64,000 nt of DNA from Euryodendron excelsum (GCA_033060915.1 CM065377.1:55575183-55639182), one strand, 5' to 3'. Counted from the first letter of the stretch, positions 23,411 to 35,590 are shown. The notes: generated by a model from the letters alone, not told the origin. Numbers and translations are program-made.

Positions 23411-23537
23411 GATTGCACAGGTGAATTGCGAGGCAAATCTCCTTTGGCAGTGAGCGAGGCTTTTCCGCATTATGTGATTTATCATATGCAGTCAAGTGGC
23501 TACCTGCCAAGGGAGATTTGCCCAGTAATGCATCTAT
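23411..23537 (-). ncRNA. MIR399: MIR399 hairpin, unit 2 (miR399e-type mature sequence)
   Basis: The best hairpin in the cluster. On the minus strand the 3' arm (23449 down to 23429) reads TGCCAAAGGAGATTTGCC then TCG, the Arabidopsis miR399e sequence as I recall it. The 5' arm (23523 down to 23503) reads GGGCAAATCTCCCTTGGCAGG. An 18-bp core of GGCAAATCTCCCTTGGCA pairs with TGCCAAAGGAGATTTGCC with one mismatch. The loop is about 53 nt. TATA and P1BS elements follow upstream at 23580-23587 and 23624-23631. The plus-strand reading would make TGCCAAGGGAGATTTGCC, a possible alternative product, but the star pattern favours minus. Expected role: repression of PHO2 under low phosphate, targeted by PHR1. 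Confidence 0.9.
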
Positions 23538-23579
23538 ACACTAGTCACTGCGACGAGGAACAATATCAAGGTTCAAAAC

Positions 23580-23587
23580 AATTTATA
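23580..23587 (-). promoter_or_regulatory. TATA box of MIR399 unit 2 (minus)
   Basis: TATAAATT on the minus strand, about 43 bp upstream of the hairpin base, as in unit 1. Confidence 0.6.
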
Positions 23588-23623
23588 CTTGATGAGAACA
23601 GTCTGGTCTTCTCCTTGCAAATA

Positions 23624-23631
23624 GGATATTC
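23624..23631 (-). promoter_or_regulatory. P1BS of MIR399 unit 2 (minus)
   Basis: GGATATTC, a GNATATNC match 37 bp beyond the TATA box, same bases and spacing as in unit 1. A further match GAATATAC lies at 23938-23945. Confidence 0.65.
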
Positions 23632-24657
23632 TAAGCACAATCCACTGCCCTGTAAGTTGCAAGAGAAATGTGGTCCTGTAATTTTGATGACATGGCATTT
23701 ACACCTTGTACAAAGTTTTCCTTTGGGAGTGTTTTGATTTTGCTTTAGCTATTTTCATATATACGTTTGTATAAATATATATACATCTTTTTAATTTGGA
23801 AGATTCAGTTCTTTAAGGTTTACCATAAATCTATTCGTTCCATTTGTCACATAATATGCCATTCTACCAAATACTAGTATATATTCTGCCCAACTCAAAA
23901 AGATGAAATCAGTTAAATTAAACTAAAAGCACAAGGTGAATATACGAGTATACTAACTTTCTCTAGGAAATACTGTAATAATTTGAAATCTCAAGTTGAA
24001 ATAACTATTACTATGCAAGTAAATAAAAAAAATGTTGAAAACAAGCTGCACTCACACCTATGGGATAGGTGGTGCTGAGTTCAGCTATGACTCACTCTTT
24101 TTTAAAAAGTCAGCGGGATAAGGACTATTGTGGTCACGCTCAGACAGATAGCTACATTGGGCGCCCCTTCATACCCTTTTTAGTTAGCCAAAAAAAAAAA
24201 GAAAAAAAATTTCCAAATAAAAGTTTTAATTTGTCGAGTGCATAATTTACTATGTCTAGTTAATTGATTTTTCATGAATGCAGTAATACATAGAATGAAA
24301 CTAGAGGCATCTATATGGGCGGCGAAACATCTTGGATTCAGTTTCTTTCTTTAAAGAAACAAAAAGAAGAAAAAAAAAAAAGAGCACATTTCAGAAGATC
24401 CAATGGCATGTTCTCTGTTTGGTTATCAATGGCTGACTTTCTCCTTCACTTCCTTCCGTGAGCTTCCCCTTTTCATTTCCTTGTTTTGTTCGATTTTGCA
24501 TCTTTTTTTCTTTTCTTTTACATTTTCCCAAGTGGAATGGCCAGTGTGGTCAAGTATTTTCTATCCACCAGCTGGTGCAGTTCTATTATGCATCCTATTC
24601 AAACATTATGTTTAGATATACTTAGGTTGACTTACTCCTACTTCACGGTTCCTATAC

Positions 24658-24695
<38 letters not shown>

Positions 24696-25512
24696 CGAAA
24701 CCTAAACTTCTATGTTTTCTACATACTATTGACTATTACTTGTTAAACAGACTAATAAAAGCTCTTGCAGATTATGATTAGTGTAGGAAAAGCCTGTGTT
24801 TTTTACTGTATATTCCACATTATTTCTATCAACTGTTACTTGTTAAAGGGACACATTAAGTTCTATTGATATAGTAAAAGGGAATAAAGTTCTGCCCCTA
24901 CGGGCCTCTGCAAGTTATTTTCGTGCACACATATTCGTTGTGATTGCGTCACATATGCGAATCAAAAACCTCATACCTGCGAGTGGTACTGACGTGTAAA
25001 TTCAGTCCCGAGCTTTCACATACACAAAATCAACTTTTTGGTCAAGTTGGCTGGGCCTTGTTGCCATGGTAGAAAAGTTGTATGTGGAATGTGAACACGT
25101 TGAGAACATGCCCCTGGATATCTCATTTACTGCAGCCCTTACAGCTCATGCTATTACCTTTTCTACTTTCTTTTTTTTTTTTTTCCTTTTTTTTATTTTT
25201 TTTTTTTTCACAACTACCTTATAAACCCTGTAATTTTGAAAATTGGTGATGCCCTACTTTACTAGATATGGAAGGAAATGGATTGGTACAAAAATATTCT
25301 TGAGTTAATAGGATTGGATTCAAATATGATCTATATTAGTATGTACAGTATCATGTATTTATAAATTAGAATGCAATACAATTCACAAAGCTGAGAAATC
25401 TCATTCCAAATCCTTAACTTGTAACATAATCAAATAATGGAGAAAAACTTGTGACTGCAAAAGATGAAGAATAAAGTGCAGAAGTGTCTTCTTTTCGACA
25501 ACAAATTCCAAA

Positions 25513-25540
25513 GAATATGCTTTTCTATGGTAGCATATCC
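25513..25540 (+). promoter_or_regulatory. Paired P1BS sites of the unit 2 plus-strand MIR399 copy
   Basis: GAATATGC (25513-25520) and GCATATCC (25533-25540), 20 bp apart, about 70 bp upstream of the hairpin. Conserved with 20528-20555. No good TATA box is visible between them and the hairpin. Confidence 0.6.
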
Positions 25541-25608
25541 ATGCTTCTTGATCTCGTAAATTCCATGGTAGCAATCAATCAATTTGCAGCTTCAGGTGCA
25601 ACTGCATT

Positions 25609-25690
25609 ACAGGGCAAAATCTCAATTGGCACTCAGCCACTTAAACACACGTTTGAGCATGTCCGTGCAAAAGGAGATTTGCCCAGAAAT
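25609..25690 (+). ncRNA. MIR399: MIR399-like hairpin, unit 2 plus partner, mature sequence altered
   Basis: The 5' arm AGGGCAAAATCTCAATTGGCA (25611-25631) has the usual miR399 star shape. The 3' arm (25666-25686) reads TGCAAAAGGAGATTTGCC then CAG. Compared with the family this has A in place of C at position 4, inside the seed, so targeting of PHO2 should be weakened. The stem also has extra mismatches opposite the altered bases. It may be a decaying copy or a variant with shifted targets. Strand is set by the star pattern and by the P1BS pair on the left. Confidence 0.5.
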
Positions 25691-25699
25691 TCTTCTGCA

Positions 25700-26238
25700 T
25701 TTCACTCAGAAAATGTTGCTAACCCCACACCACTGTGATCTCCTTAACAAATCAACAAATATAAGGATTTGAGAAATATCAGCTTAGGCCATATCTGATT
25801 CGCTGGTTCCTCTGTCTATTTCTGTCGAAAGCTTCTGCAAAGGTTGAGATTAAATTCTCTTCGGATACAAACAGTGAATGCTTGGTTGAGGTTAATATCA
25901 TCTTTTACTGATATATTGTCTTAATTTGTGCTTTATTCACATTTCATCCTCTATATAAATCATTGACAATATTTATGAGGAAGAGCTAGTTATTCCATCT
26001 GTTATGATTTTGCAAAGAATGGCACTTGAAGATTGGTACACCTACATCTTGATACAAGAAATTCAAAAATGGATGTCAGTGCTGGAGAAAAATATAAACG
26101 AAATCAAATAAATAAAAAAAAGAAAGAAAAAAAAAAGGAAGATCAAAGAACAATCAAGAACTATTTGGTATGCTGCATGCCTACATCCATGGCACACAAG
26201 CCGTAATGGTATACATATACTTATTAAGCTATTCTCGT

Positions 26239-26271
<33 letters not shown>

Positions 26272-27626
26272 TTTATAATGTACCATAAGCTGAAGGAAAG
26301 GAAATATAACATGTCAAACATGAAACGTAGACATTCAACCAATGGAATATCATGGAATCAATCTGTGTCAAGGCTACAAACTTTCCCAGCATTCCATAAA
26401 TTACTCTGATCATGACCGATTTTCAACTCCCTCTCAATCTGATGAAGGGAGATCTCAATGAAGTTCCCAACTTTCTTCAAACAAAAAGTACTAGGGTCTG
26501 ATAATCTAATTGCAAACCCTTGAGCCTAACTTATTACTAGGCTCTACAAGATTTCAGCAATTGTGCCTTGTCTGGTTATTAGTCCAAATGTAGTTTTTAA
26601 GTGTCGATAACCTATAGGGTCTGGTAACTTCTTTTCTTGTTTATATGTATATATATATATATGTAGGTCTGAACTTATGTGACTTTTTCTCTGAAAGCAA
26701 ATGGAAACCGTAAGAAAGCTCTGGCAGAGCTTCTAACAGTGTCTACGCATATTTCAGATGCTTCTTGCAGGGGTAAAGGGGCGATAAAACAAAAACTGGA
26801 AAGAAAATTTAAAGAGAGTTCAGATCAACTACTTGTCCTGATTAGGAGTAAAAGAAAACACAATCAACAACTAAATGAAAAATAAAAAGAGAGGATCAAG
26901 ATTAGGTGGCTTGAGCCATGACTTAAGTTCAGGGCTCAAAAATCTCAAAGCGCTAAACTTCCTTTATCAAACATTTTTCTTTTCTTTTTTTCTTTACAAT
27001 GAACCTCCATTATATATATAGAAATACAACACGTAAAAAACATGAAATTTAAACATTCAACTTATCAATGAGACAAGGTGCCTGTCCATGCATACTACTA
27101 TAAGTCTACATTGAGGCTGCAAATTATTTGAACTATCCTTGTGGATCACACCAGTTGATGATGTAAATATTTAACTTAAGCAATGTACTTAAATAGCTTA
27201 AGCTTTTAGGATCTTTGAAGCTGAAAAGCTTTATTTGTCAAACCTCGTCGCGTTCCTTGGAGTGCATATGTTTTACAGACATGACCGATGGCACTACTGC
27301 TGTTCTCTGTTTGGGACTGACCAGAGGATCAGCCGGCTAGAGATATATTTTGGAACCGTCTCCATTGATAGTTGTTACATTATTTCTTAAGTGACCAAAG
27401 CATTGGCTAACTTTTGGCTAATTTGGTACAGCCTTAAGTAGACAATTCATCGATACCTCATTTTGAGTAACTTACATGGATTCAATATCTAGATTAAGTT
27501 ACATCATACAAAGGATACCTAGATCTGCAAAATTGTTTTTCAAAAGTAAGACCTTAAAATCATGATGCCAGCTCCTAACAATTTACCCTAAAGACTAACT
27601 TATACCTTTGAAAATGAAGCTTTGGC
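25700..27626. other. Intergenic DNA between unit 2 and the 2.5-kb solo LTR
   Basis: No gene supported. It contains a (TTC)n tract near 26243-26270, an A-rich patch near 26108-26140 and (AT)n near 26648-26663. The 68-codon Lys-rich frame at 26679-26885 has no recognisable features. Confidence 0.5.
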
Positions 27627-27631
27627 TTAAC

Positions 27632-30151
27632 TGTCACACCCCACTTAGGGATGAGACCGGCCATGAGCCACAAGCCTTGACTCATGAAACACGAAAGCTT
27701 GATCACTTAACAGAACCTAATGTTCCAATGAAAACAATAAACGCTAAAATCAATACTCAATAGATAGTATGTATTAATCACTAATAAATTCATCCTAATC
27801 AAGATTAACAACTCCATCAAAATAAATATCAAGCTAAAGATCACATGATCTCTTAGAAAATCATCCATTAAATGAAGAGTTAACCAAACCACTTAAATCC
27901 TTAAGCTCCATATTCTAACTCTAAAGATAGCGAAAATAAAAACAAATACAAGTCCTAAGGAGATAAATGACAATTGGGTCCTGGCATTCAAAGTTCAACT
28001 CTACTAATGCCCGCGTTCACCTAAAATATTATAAGAAGTGTGAGCTCACAACCCAGCTCGTGAATGGAATGCCTAAAAATAATAATAATATGAAAAATAG
28101 CAGTTTATAATCAAAATGAAATTTCATGAAAATGCTCTCAATGCCAAATCAAATCAATCATGAAAGTGTTTTTTATAAATCTGCAAATCAATATCTTAAT
28201 AAATAGCTTTTCATCTCATAATAAAATCTCATTATCACAATGGTGATAACAAATAAATCAATGGATAACTATAGAGGAAAACTAGTTAAAGAATAATGTA
28301 ACATGTACCAAATAATGTTTTATGGGTAATACCCGTTGGATCCAACATCGCACTTAGAATCGCCTAGCGTGGCTTCTAGGTTTATTTCCTAAGCTGATCC
28401 GATTAACATCACCACGATTTTCACGGGCCTATGCCTACAACCATTAAGAACTAAGCTTATCACGATTTTTACAGGCATATTCTCTAACTACAAGAGTTAT
28501 CCCATTTAAAGGGTCTATTCTCTGGACTTCATCTGGTCCCATATTTATAATGAAAAAAGTTCTCACCATTAAACAAATGCCATAAACCATGTCAAATCAT
28601 GCTCATTTAATTTTTCAGAGTGTGATAGTAACAATTTCTCCGATGCTAAAAAGCATGAAAAAAATTCCTCGTTTTCTCAATATAAAGTGTTTTAAATGCT
28701 CACTAGCAACAAAGAATATCATCTCTCATAATCAATAAGGTGAATTTCTCAAACAGAGAGATAACCCATGAAATATAGAACATGCTTTAAAAATCATGTC
28801 TTCGAAATCAATCATGCGTAGGGAGTTTTGCAATTTATGATAGTAAGACAAAAACCACTCACCTTATGCCCTTAGATAATTTCTAAGCACGTGCACACAG
28901 GATGATCCACAATTAGCCTAACACAATAGAATGAAATTAGATAAATTAATATTATTCTCAATTCTTAATCATCCATTTAATCCTAAATTCCTGGCACCTA
29001 AATCAACACCAAAATAGTCCAAAAACTCCTAAATACGGACTGATATTCAAGGAAATACAACCTGTTTCAGAACTTATAATAATTACAAAGCCATACAAAA
29101 ACTTTCTTGAAGTTATGAAACTAAACCCAACACTTTTTGAAATAACAAAACTGACCCAGCTATTCCTAAACCCGTAACACTGGATAACTGCCTCTAATGT
29201 CATCTTCTTCACCATGTTCATTGCAGAGAACGTTCTCACCAACGTTTCCATTTTGCTTTTCTTCTTTTTTTTTTTTTTTCCTTTTCCTTTTTCTTTTCTC
29301 TTTTCTTCCTTTTTCACCACCATGGTAAAACCAGTCGACTCCATGGCCACTTTCTCTCTCTAAAAGTTACAAACCCAATAGTTTTCTCTCTCCACAACTT
29401 AGAACTCCAAAACCCGCTAAAACTAATCCATTTAATTTCCAAATACAAACCCAAGCTCCTAAAATTTCAATGTAGAGTAAACACAAAATTAAAGTTATCA
29501 TGAACTCCAATCTATGTTGTTCATCCAAATATATGACCAAAAATGTTATCTTAATGAACTCTACGTTTAAAGGACGTACAAAACTTATGTACATTCAAAG
29601 CCTTCGAATCAAAACTCAAGCTTTTCATTAATACTGATTTCTTAAATAGAAAAAAAATGACATCAAATAGGTGTTCAATCCTTACCTTCAAAATCAGATT
29701 TTGCTCTAGTCTCCCTGAAACCAAGTTGTTCCTCTCTCTCGGATAAATTGAGTGTTTCAATCGGTTTCTCACTCTATCTCTAGGCCTAGGAGATATACGC
29801 TACCTTCATAATCCCATGTATTACGCCCACGTAATTTACTCCTACTAACAAGGTTTTGATCCTCTACACACCAATCCACAAACACTATACATTCAAAACT
29901 GTAGAATAATGTACCGACGTGTGGAATACTCTCAAAGGTTAGTCCATACTAGTCTTCATGAACACCCACACCAAACCCTTTTCAAATCAATGACCAAGAT
30001 TCACCATCACAAGATCAGATGGCTTAAAAGAAAATCTAAAAATTAAAACTGTAACAACCTAAATTCATCTAACTTCATCTAAATTAATAAACCAATCATA
30101 ATCATGCGAATAAAAATAAAAATTTCAAGAGTTAAAATTCGGGTCTTTACA
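27632..30151. mobile_element. Solo LTR, 2520 bp
   Basis: Begins TGTCACACCCCAC and ends GGGTCTTTACA, with perfect 5-bp duplications TTAAC on both sides (27627-27631, 30152-30156). The TG...CA ends, length and duplication show an LTR left after recombination. No primer site, polypurine tract or pol domain is inside. The TGTCACACCCC start is common in plant LTRs. The Lys-rich minus-strand frame near 29003-29350 comes from a T-rich tract. Orientation cannot be fixed. Confidence 0.8.
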
Positions 30152-30156
30152 TTAAC

Positions 30157-31367
30157 AGTCCTCTAAGGTTGGAGACTCTTGAATGCTAAAAACAGTAGTG
30201 ACATGGTGAATGTATTTCTGGAGACTCCTGAAACATTTGAAGATACAAATTGCAACTTTTTCTCGATAGTGTCACGGTACCCTGCACAACCACATTCGAG
30301 AAAGAAACCTTGGCAGCTTGCAGCTTCCGTTACACAGTCAAGTTAGCCAAAGCATCTGCCAGAGCATTACGGTCACAATAGTGTTGGAGAGGTGACAAAA
30401 CCCTACCTTGAAGGATAGAAAATCCCATAGTTCATACGGTTCTTAAATGTCATGTATCAATCTAGCTCCAATACCATATTGATGCAGCTCAAGGTTAGAG
30501 TAAAACAACATAAAATAATTCGAGAAGAACAAACGAAGAAAATAATGTGAAACTTGCATGATTAAGTATGATTGTTTTGAAAAACAATACCAACAACATG
30601 AACAAGGTCCAAATTGGGAACTCACTCACCTTTCAAGGGCACTTAAGTCTGATGGGTTTAGGAACTTACCAAGTACAGGATCAAATAGAGAGGCTAAAAA
30701 AGAGGTTATTTGACAATTAATACATTAGAACTCCAACTCTAAACTTCCCTTGTTCTCTACAATACACATATATTAAACTCCAACTAGACTAGCAATTTGG
30801 AAATTAACCACTATAAAATTCAAAATAAATAACTACTACAGATTTACAACGTAGCCCATAAGAACTAGCTGTTGTGAAAAGATCTAATCTCATGCTCAGG
30901 TCCATATATACAGACACATCGATCGTAAGTGGTCTGGATGATCCTATTTTAAAAACTTTCCAGCCAGAAAGGAATTTGAGATCTTGAGCAATGCCCGAGA
31001 ACTAACTTTCCTTCGTCACATGTAGAAGTTTTCTTAATATCACTTAATGGAAAATCATTTTTTTCTTCAATTCCGTGACCTTCTCAAACATCGATGTATC
31101 AAAGTGCAAAACTAAAGTAAGAACCAACAACATAATCAATTTTTTTCATATATTATTCGTTGTACTATATCCAGAACTGTATAGTAATTAACTAATGGAA
31201 TGGGGCATCCATAGGCAACAGTTAAGCTTGATCTTCTTGTTATCAAGCTTAATCTTCATGAATGTCTGAGACCTGAAATATACAAATGGAAATGACAATA
31301 ATATGATGGATAGTATTTCTACATGCTGCAACTTTGGCTTGGAAGCGTCGCCAATGTGGAGTGATCG
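30157..31367. other. Intergenic DNA left of unit 3
   Basis: No gene or bounded repeat recognised. AT-rich. Confidence 0.5.
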
Positions 31368-31490
31368 ATACTGGAGTAAAATTACAGAGCAAATCTCCTT
31401 TGGCAAACAGCACTTCAGGGAAAATAGACTTCACCTTGTTTCCTTGTGACTGCTTGCCAAAGGAGATAGCTCAGTAATTCACCTGCAGTG
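31368..31490 (-). ncRNA. MIR399: MIR399 hairpin, unit 3 minus copy
   Basis: On the minus strand the 3' arm (31405 down to 31385) reads TGCCAAAGGAGATTTGC then TCTG, a family-consistent variant at positions 18-19. The 5' arm (31473 down to 31453) reads TGAGCTATCTCCTTTGGCAAG. Core pairing TCTCCTTTGGCA with TGCCAAAGGAGA is perfect, and outer AATTAC/GTAATT extends the stem. The loop is about 47 nt. The plus-strand reading would give TGCCAAAGGAGATAGCTC, unlike known family members, so minus is preferred. A TATAAATA box is at 31526-31533, and a P1BS with its last base lost (GCATATTT) at 31561-31568. Confidence 0.8.
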
Positions 31491-31525
31491 GTAAAATGTT
31501 ATGAAGAAATTATCAGAGAACACTG

Positions 31526-31568
31526 TATTTATACTTTTATGGAGGACCTAAAGTATAGAGGCATATTT
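31526..31568 (-). promoter_or_regulatory. TATA box and degraded P1BS of MIR399 unit 3 (minus)
   Basis: TATAAATA on the minus strand at 31526-31533. GCATATTT at 31561-31568 (plus-strand reading) differs from GNATATNC only in the last base. Positions mirror those in units 1 and 2. Confidence 0.45.
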
Positions 31569-32026
31569 CGTAGAACAATACGTTAAACAAGTTCCTATAT
31601 AACTTTATTCCTTGTCCTCAACGATTACTCGTACAATAGCTTTTTGTACGGAGAATTCATTTGCAAAGCCCATGTGGAGTGTCCTGAGAATTGTTTACAT
31701 GGTATGTGTTTTTGTTTTCGCTTTAAAATAATATTTGTGTGTTTGTGTGTGTATTTCTTTTTGCCCCTCTTCTGTGTAGTCTCAATCAGCAAGGAACAAA
31801 GATTCCTCTGCTTCATTACCATGATATCATGCTAATCAACTCATTTGCCTAATTGTCTTCCACGTCCATGGTGTTAATGAATATAATATATTATAGGAAT
31901 TTAATATTGCAGAGATTTAATTTACATTTTTAGTTTAGGCTTTTTTGTTCAGCACTTATCATTGTGCTATTTATACATTGCACAGTTCTTTGATTATTCA
32001 TTCAATTTAATGCATGAATTTCTCTA

Positions 32027-32029
<3 letters not shown>

Positions 32030-32082
<53 letters not shown>
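32030..32082. repeat. (TC)n microsatellite in the unit 3 inter-gene space
   Basis: About 26 TC units between the two divergent hairpins of unit 3. Confidence 0.95.
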
Positions 32083-32086
<4 letters not shown>

Positions 32087-32943
32087 AATTTTAATATGAT
32101 ATTAAAGCTAGGTTTCAAAGAACCTTCTCTCTGGGAATCACCCAACTCACTCTTATCTCACATCTTTACGCTTCGTGTGAAGAAATATGTGAGTGAAGTT
32201 TCTATTGTTTGGATACAAAGATTTGTACCTCCTTATATACCATTGACCAACTCTCACATTATAAACCAATTTTCAGGGTTGAGTTAGCCCCATGAATTCT
32301 CTATCTTAACGTATGGCTATTATTCTAAAATAGTGGTCCAAAGAACGCGGTCCTCCATTGAAAAGGCTACCCAATATCACCTGCTAGACATCTTTTTTCT
32401 AGATGAGCATCGAAGCGGGAGAGTAACAGCTCCTTAAAGAAGATCCAAGAGCATGTTCCCTTTTATTCTTTCCATATTTCCATTTCTTATTTTTCACAGT
32501 GTCGGTTTTGGTGTCTGGGAAGGTTATTCTTTCGCGTAGAACTCGGAAACGTAGTTCTGTTCATGCATGCTTTCTTGTTGATGAATATGTACATCTAAAT
32601 GCATGCAAACGTTGTTTATGTACATGATTCTCATTTAGGTATTTTCCTATATAAACTTTTGATATTTTCATGCATAACGATGATATGAGACCATGACATG
32701 ACGGAAAATTTGAATTTCATGAACTCATCTCGTGGTTGATAGAAGTCGTATATAATATATGGAGTTGATTTCCCAGATCCACGATAAGCACCCTTTTCAT
32801 TTGTGATAGTCGTTAACCTAGTTTAAAGGTATGAAAGCATAAGCAAGCTGAAACAAAAGCCTCAGGAAGATAAAGGGGGACCGTGACTGCAACAGCTGCT
32901 AGCAGCCTAGCACTGAAGGAAACGCTCTAGAGGGATTGTACTA

Positions 32944-33004
32944 GCATATGCCAATTCGTTTTCATGGAATATCTACATAAGATGCGAATCATTCAGTATA
33001 AATT
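32944..33004 (+). promoter_or_regulatory. P1BS and TATA box of MIR399 unit 3 (plus)
   Basis: GCATATGC (32944-32951) is a GNATATNC match. TATAAATT (32997-33004) lies 46 bp further on, and the hairpin starts 58 bp after that. The block is related to 37970-38017 in unit 4 (AGGGATTGTACTAGCATATG against AGGAATTGTGCTGTAGCATA). Confidence 0.7.
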
Positions 33005-33061
33005 GCAGTATTTGAAGTTCAACTGTAGTACAAGCACGCGGAGAAGAAAAGCAATTTCTCG

Positions 33062-33169
33062 GGTAGAGAAGAATAACAGTGTAGTTCTCCTTTGGCAGAA
33101 AAATTATGCATGTAAGAATGCAGTTGTTTCTGCCAAAGGAGAATTGCCCTGCCATTCAACAACTCTACC
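33062..33169 (+). ncRNA. MIR399: MIR399 hairpin, unit 3 plus copy (canonical mature sequence)
   Basis: The 3' arm (33131-33151) reads TGCCAAAGGAGAATTGCC then CTG, a canonical miR399 isoform found in several eudicots. The 5' arm (33078-33098) has TTCTCCTTTGGCAGA, pairing perfectly with TCTGCCAAAGGAGAA. GGTAGAG (33062-33068) pairs with CTCTACC (33163-33169) at the base, giving a 108-nt precursor with a short loop. P1BS and TATA box lie at 32944-33004. The minus-strand reading would give a non-family sequence, so plus is clear. This and unit 2 minus are the strongest genes of the cluster. Function: PHO2 silencing in phosphate deficiency. Confidence 0.9.
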
Positions 33170-35480
33170 ATTGTCCCAAGAACGACTAGCTATATGGAAC
33201 TACTCATTTCATTTTTTTTTATCGAAGTATATGCTATAACCTTCTTTCTTTCTTTTTTTTCTTTTTTTTCTTTTTTGCTTACTGGCAGCTGAAAGGAGTC
33301 AAGCGGCATTGATAGCTATGATGATATCAGTGATTATATATTTGGATATTTTAGAGACAAGTTTGCAGAAAAACTATATGATATGTCACAACAATCACAA
33401 GTGTTATTGTAAGGTTCCACATTGGTGTTGGACTTAGGCTTAGATAAACTTTCAATGATTTGAGCAGTTGAGCTTGGTATGCTCAACTTAAATAGCATGC
33501 AAGATTCAAGATCCGCATATTGATACTAAATGAATTATGTTACGTTTTCTCTATTTTTTCTTCTGCTTAGTTCAACAATTTTAAAGAGCATCCCTACCAT
33601 TTCCATCTAATCATGAAAAAGTTTCAATGGCACTAGGATTAGCAGATATTTGATTCTCATCAACAGAAATAATTTCACCGCGTTGGTTCATAAGTTGTTT
33701 ACTCACATATCAACTATGTGTAGTATTAAATCTTCCATGTTTTGGAATGCGTAAGTTGTCATCTAACTTCTCCAAACTATTGCCAGAACCAACCAGTTGG
33801 TTACTTAAGACTCTTCTATCATTGTTACTTGATCATCATTTGATGCCCAGAAAAACTTAAAAAAATAATTTGAGCAACTTCAAGAAAAAAAGAAAGCATG
33901 AAATATGATAAAACCAACCCCCACCTCACCCCAAATAAATAAATAAATAAATAAGGATCCCTGATGAGTTCTATATGATTCGTTTCATTTTTTAATTAAA
34001 CTACTGGATTTATTTATGCCAAAAAGACAAATTTGAAAAAAAAAAAAGAGGCTTTTGGATGTAGCAAATGCTGAAAGTTCCCAGTTCTTTCACATCTAAA
34101 GAGACATGACAGGAGTTGAGAAGATTATTTTTTGCAAAAAATTTTAAAGGCATCAATCTTAATGTGACAGTGTCCACGTCTAGTACAAGATTGTGATGAG
34201 ATATGGTATAGGATAATATTACACGCACAAACTCTATTATCAATCTTAATGTGACAGTGTCCACCTTGCTACAAGGACATCTCTCAGCTTTGAACAAATA
34301 ATCATCCATTGTTGTACTATTTTCCCCTTAATTTGTTTACCATGTTTTTGAGGGGGGGGAGGGGGGGCCGGGGCTGTGGGGTTAGACCAAGTTCTGAAAG
34401 GCTGAACTTTAAAGTGGAGTTGAACTGATAAAAATGTCTAAAAGCAAAAACAATTAAGAAAACGGGGAAGTACTTCAACTCACTTTGTAAGTCACCTGAT
34501 CAATTAAAATGAAGTATAAATATACAAATTACAAATACGAAATCAATTAAATGATATTTTGAAAAAATAATTTCGAATGATTTTTAATTTCATAATATAA
34601 AACAGAAAATTAAATTCATGAAGTGCCGTTTTACTTTTTAGATTCCGAATTTCTTTCTATTAAATTTCTTACTGCACTTGTTCCGATATATCATGAGCTT
34701 TACTAGTCCAATTTACTTTTTTCTAATATTTGTTAAGAACATTATTATCTTAGACTGGTGGTGGTTGTTGATAGAAATGATGAAATGAGTGGCACGACTA
34801 GGTACCAACCTTGCATATAAAACTAGCAGACACCGGAACCCCTAAGTAACATATCCTCTTCTAGCTTGCCATTAGATACCATTTCCCTTTTCTGCCAGAA
34901 TTTAGGGAAGAAAGAGTTTGTTTAGTTAAGCAACATAGTTAACGGAGAGTAGTAGAGATAATTGTTGCTACCAAATTTTGTGCGCGCCAATGCTAGAATG
35001 CAATTCTTTGTGAAATTCTCAATGGATGGATCAACAGATTCTCCTTTATGAGTAAATTGAGAATAAAGCGAATACAAAGAATATGCTAATACAAGATGGT
35101 ACCCTAACCATACATGTAGAGTCATGCATTGATGCATCCAAGGGCTTATGTATGTGCCTAGCAGAATTAGTTTGTGTTAATGTACATGAACATGTGCATT
35201 TGCATACAGCCTGCAATAGCTGGAATATAATACATTTAGCAGACAGCAAATTGGCTATAAGTCTTTCCCAATTCTAATTATAACATGAAAGTGGTTGCTT
35301 AAGTTATGAAGAGAAATCAATCTCGGCCTTTTTGAACACTGCAGCATCAAAACACAGTGGTGTAAAAAGGTGGCAATTAACCTGTGAATCATTAGATGAT
35401 GCAGAAGTTCATGTTTTTACATTTGTTAATATTCTGATATGCTAATGGAAAACCATTGTAGCATTCCTTGATTATAGTAG
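33170..35480. other. Intergenic DNA between units 3 and 4
   Basis: No gene. It contains a G-quadruplex-type run (34352-34381), a 26-bp direct repeat ATCAATCTTAATGTGACAG-GTCCAC type at 34152-34177 and 34239-34264, and an (AAAT)n patch near 33935-33952. A further GNATATNC match, GTATATGC, lies at 33227-33234. Confidence 0.5.
34352..34381 (+). other. Potential G-quadruplex
   Basis: Runs of 8, 7, 4 and 4 G separated by A, CC and CTGT meet the simple four-run G-quadruplex rule. Confidence 0.7.
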
Positions 35481-35487
35481 AACAGCA

Positions 35488-35590
35488 GAAGAATTTCTTG
35501 GAAAATCTCCTTTGTTAGTGTGCACGTTTGAACACATAGGTCAGACGCGTGTCTAAGTGGCTATCTCCCAATGGAGTTTTTGATGCGGCT
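35488..35590 (-). pseudogene. Decayed MIR399 copy, unit 4 minus
   Basis: On the minus strand the 3' arm position (35517 down to 35497) reads TAACAAAGGAGATTTTCC then AAG, with changes at positions 2-3 and near the 3' end. Plus-strand AAGTGGCTATCTCCCAATGG aligns with AGTGGCCACCTGCCAAGGG of unit 1, marking the former 5' arm. The arms no longer pair well. A copia-like solo LTR begins 48 bp further upstream. Confidence 0.6.

Noticed and set aside
24050..24190. GC-richer block (GGGATAGGTGGTGCTGAG ... GGGCGCCCC) as a SINE or tRNA-like gene
   Set aside because: No A/B boxes or cloverleaf could be recognised, and there is no poly(A)-flanked duplication.
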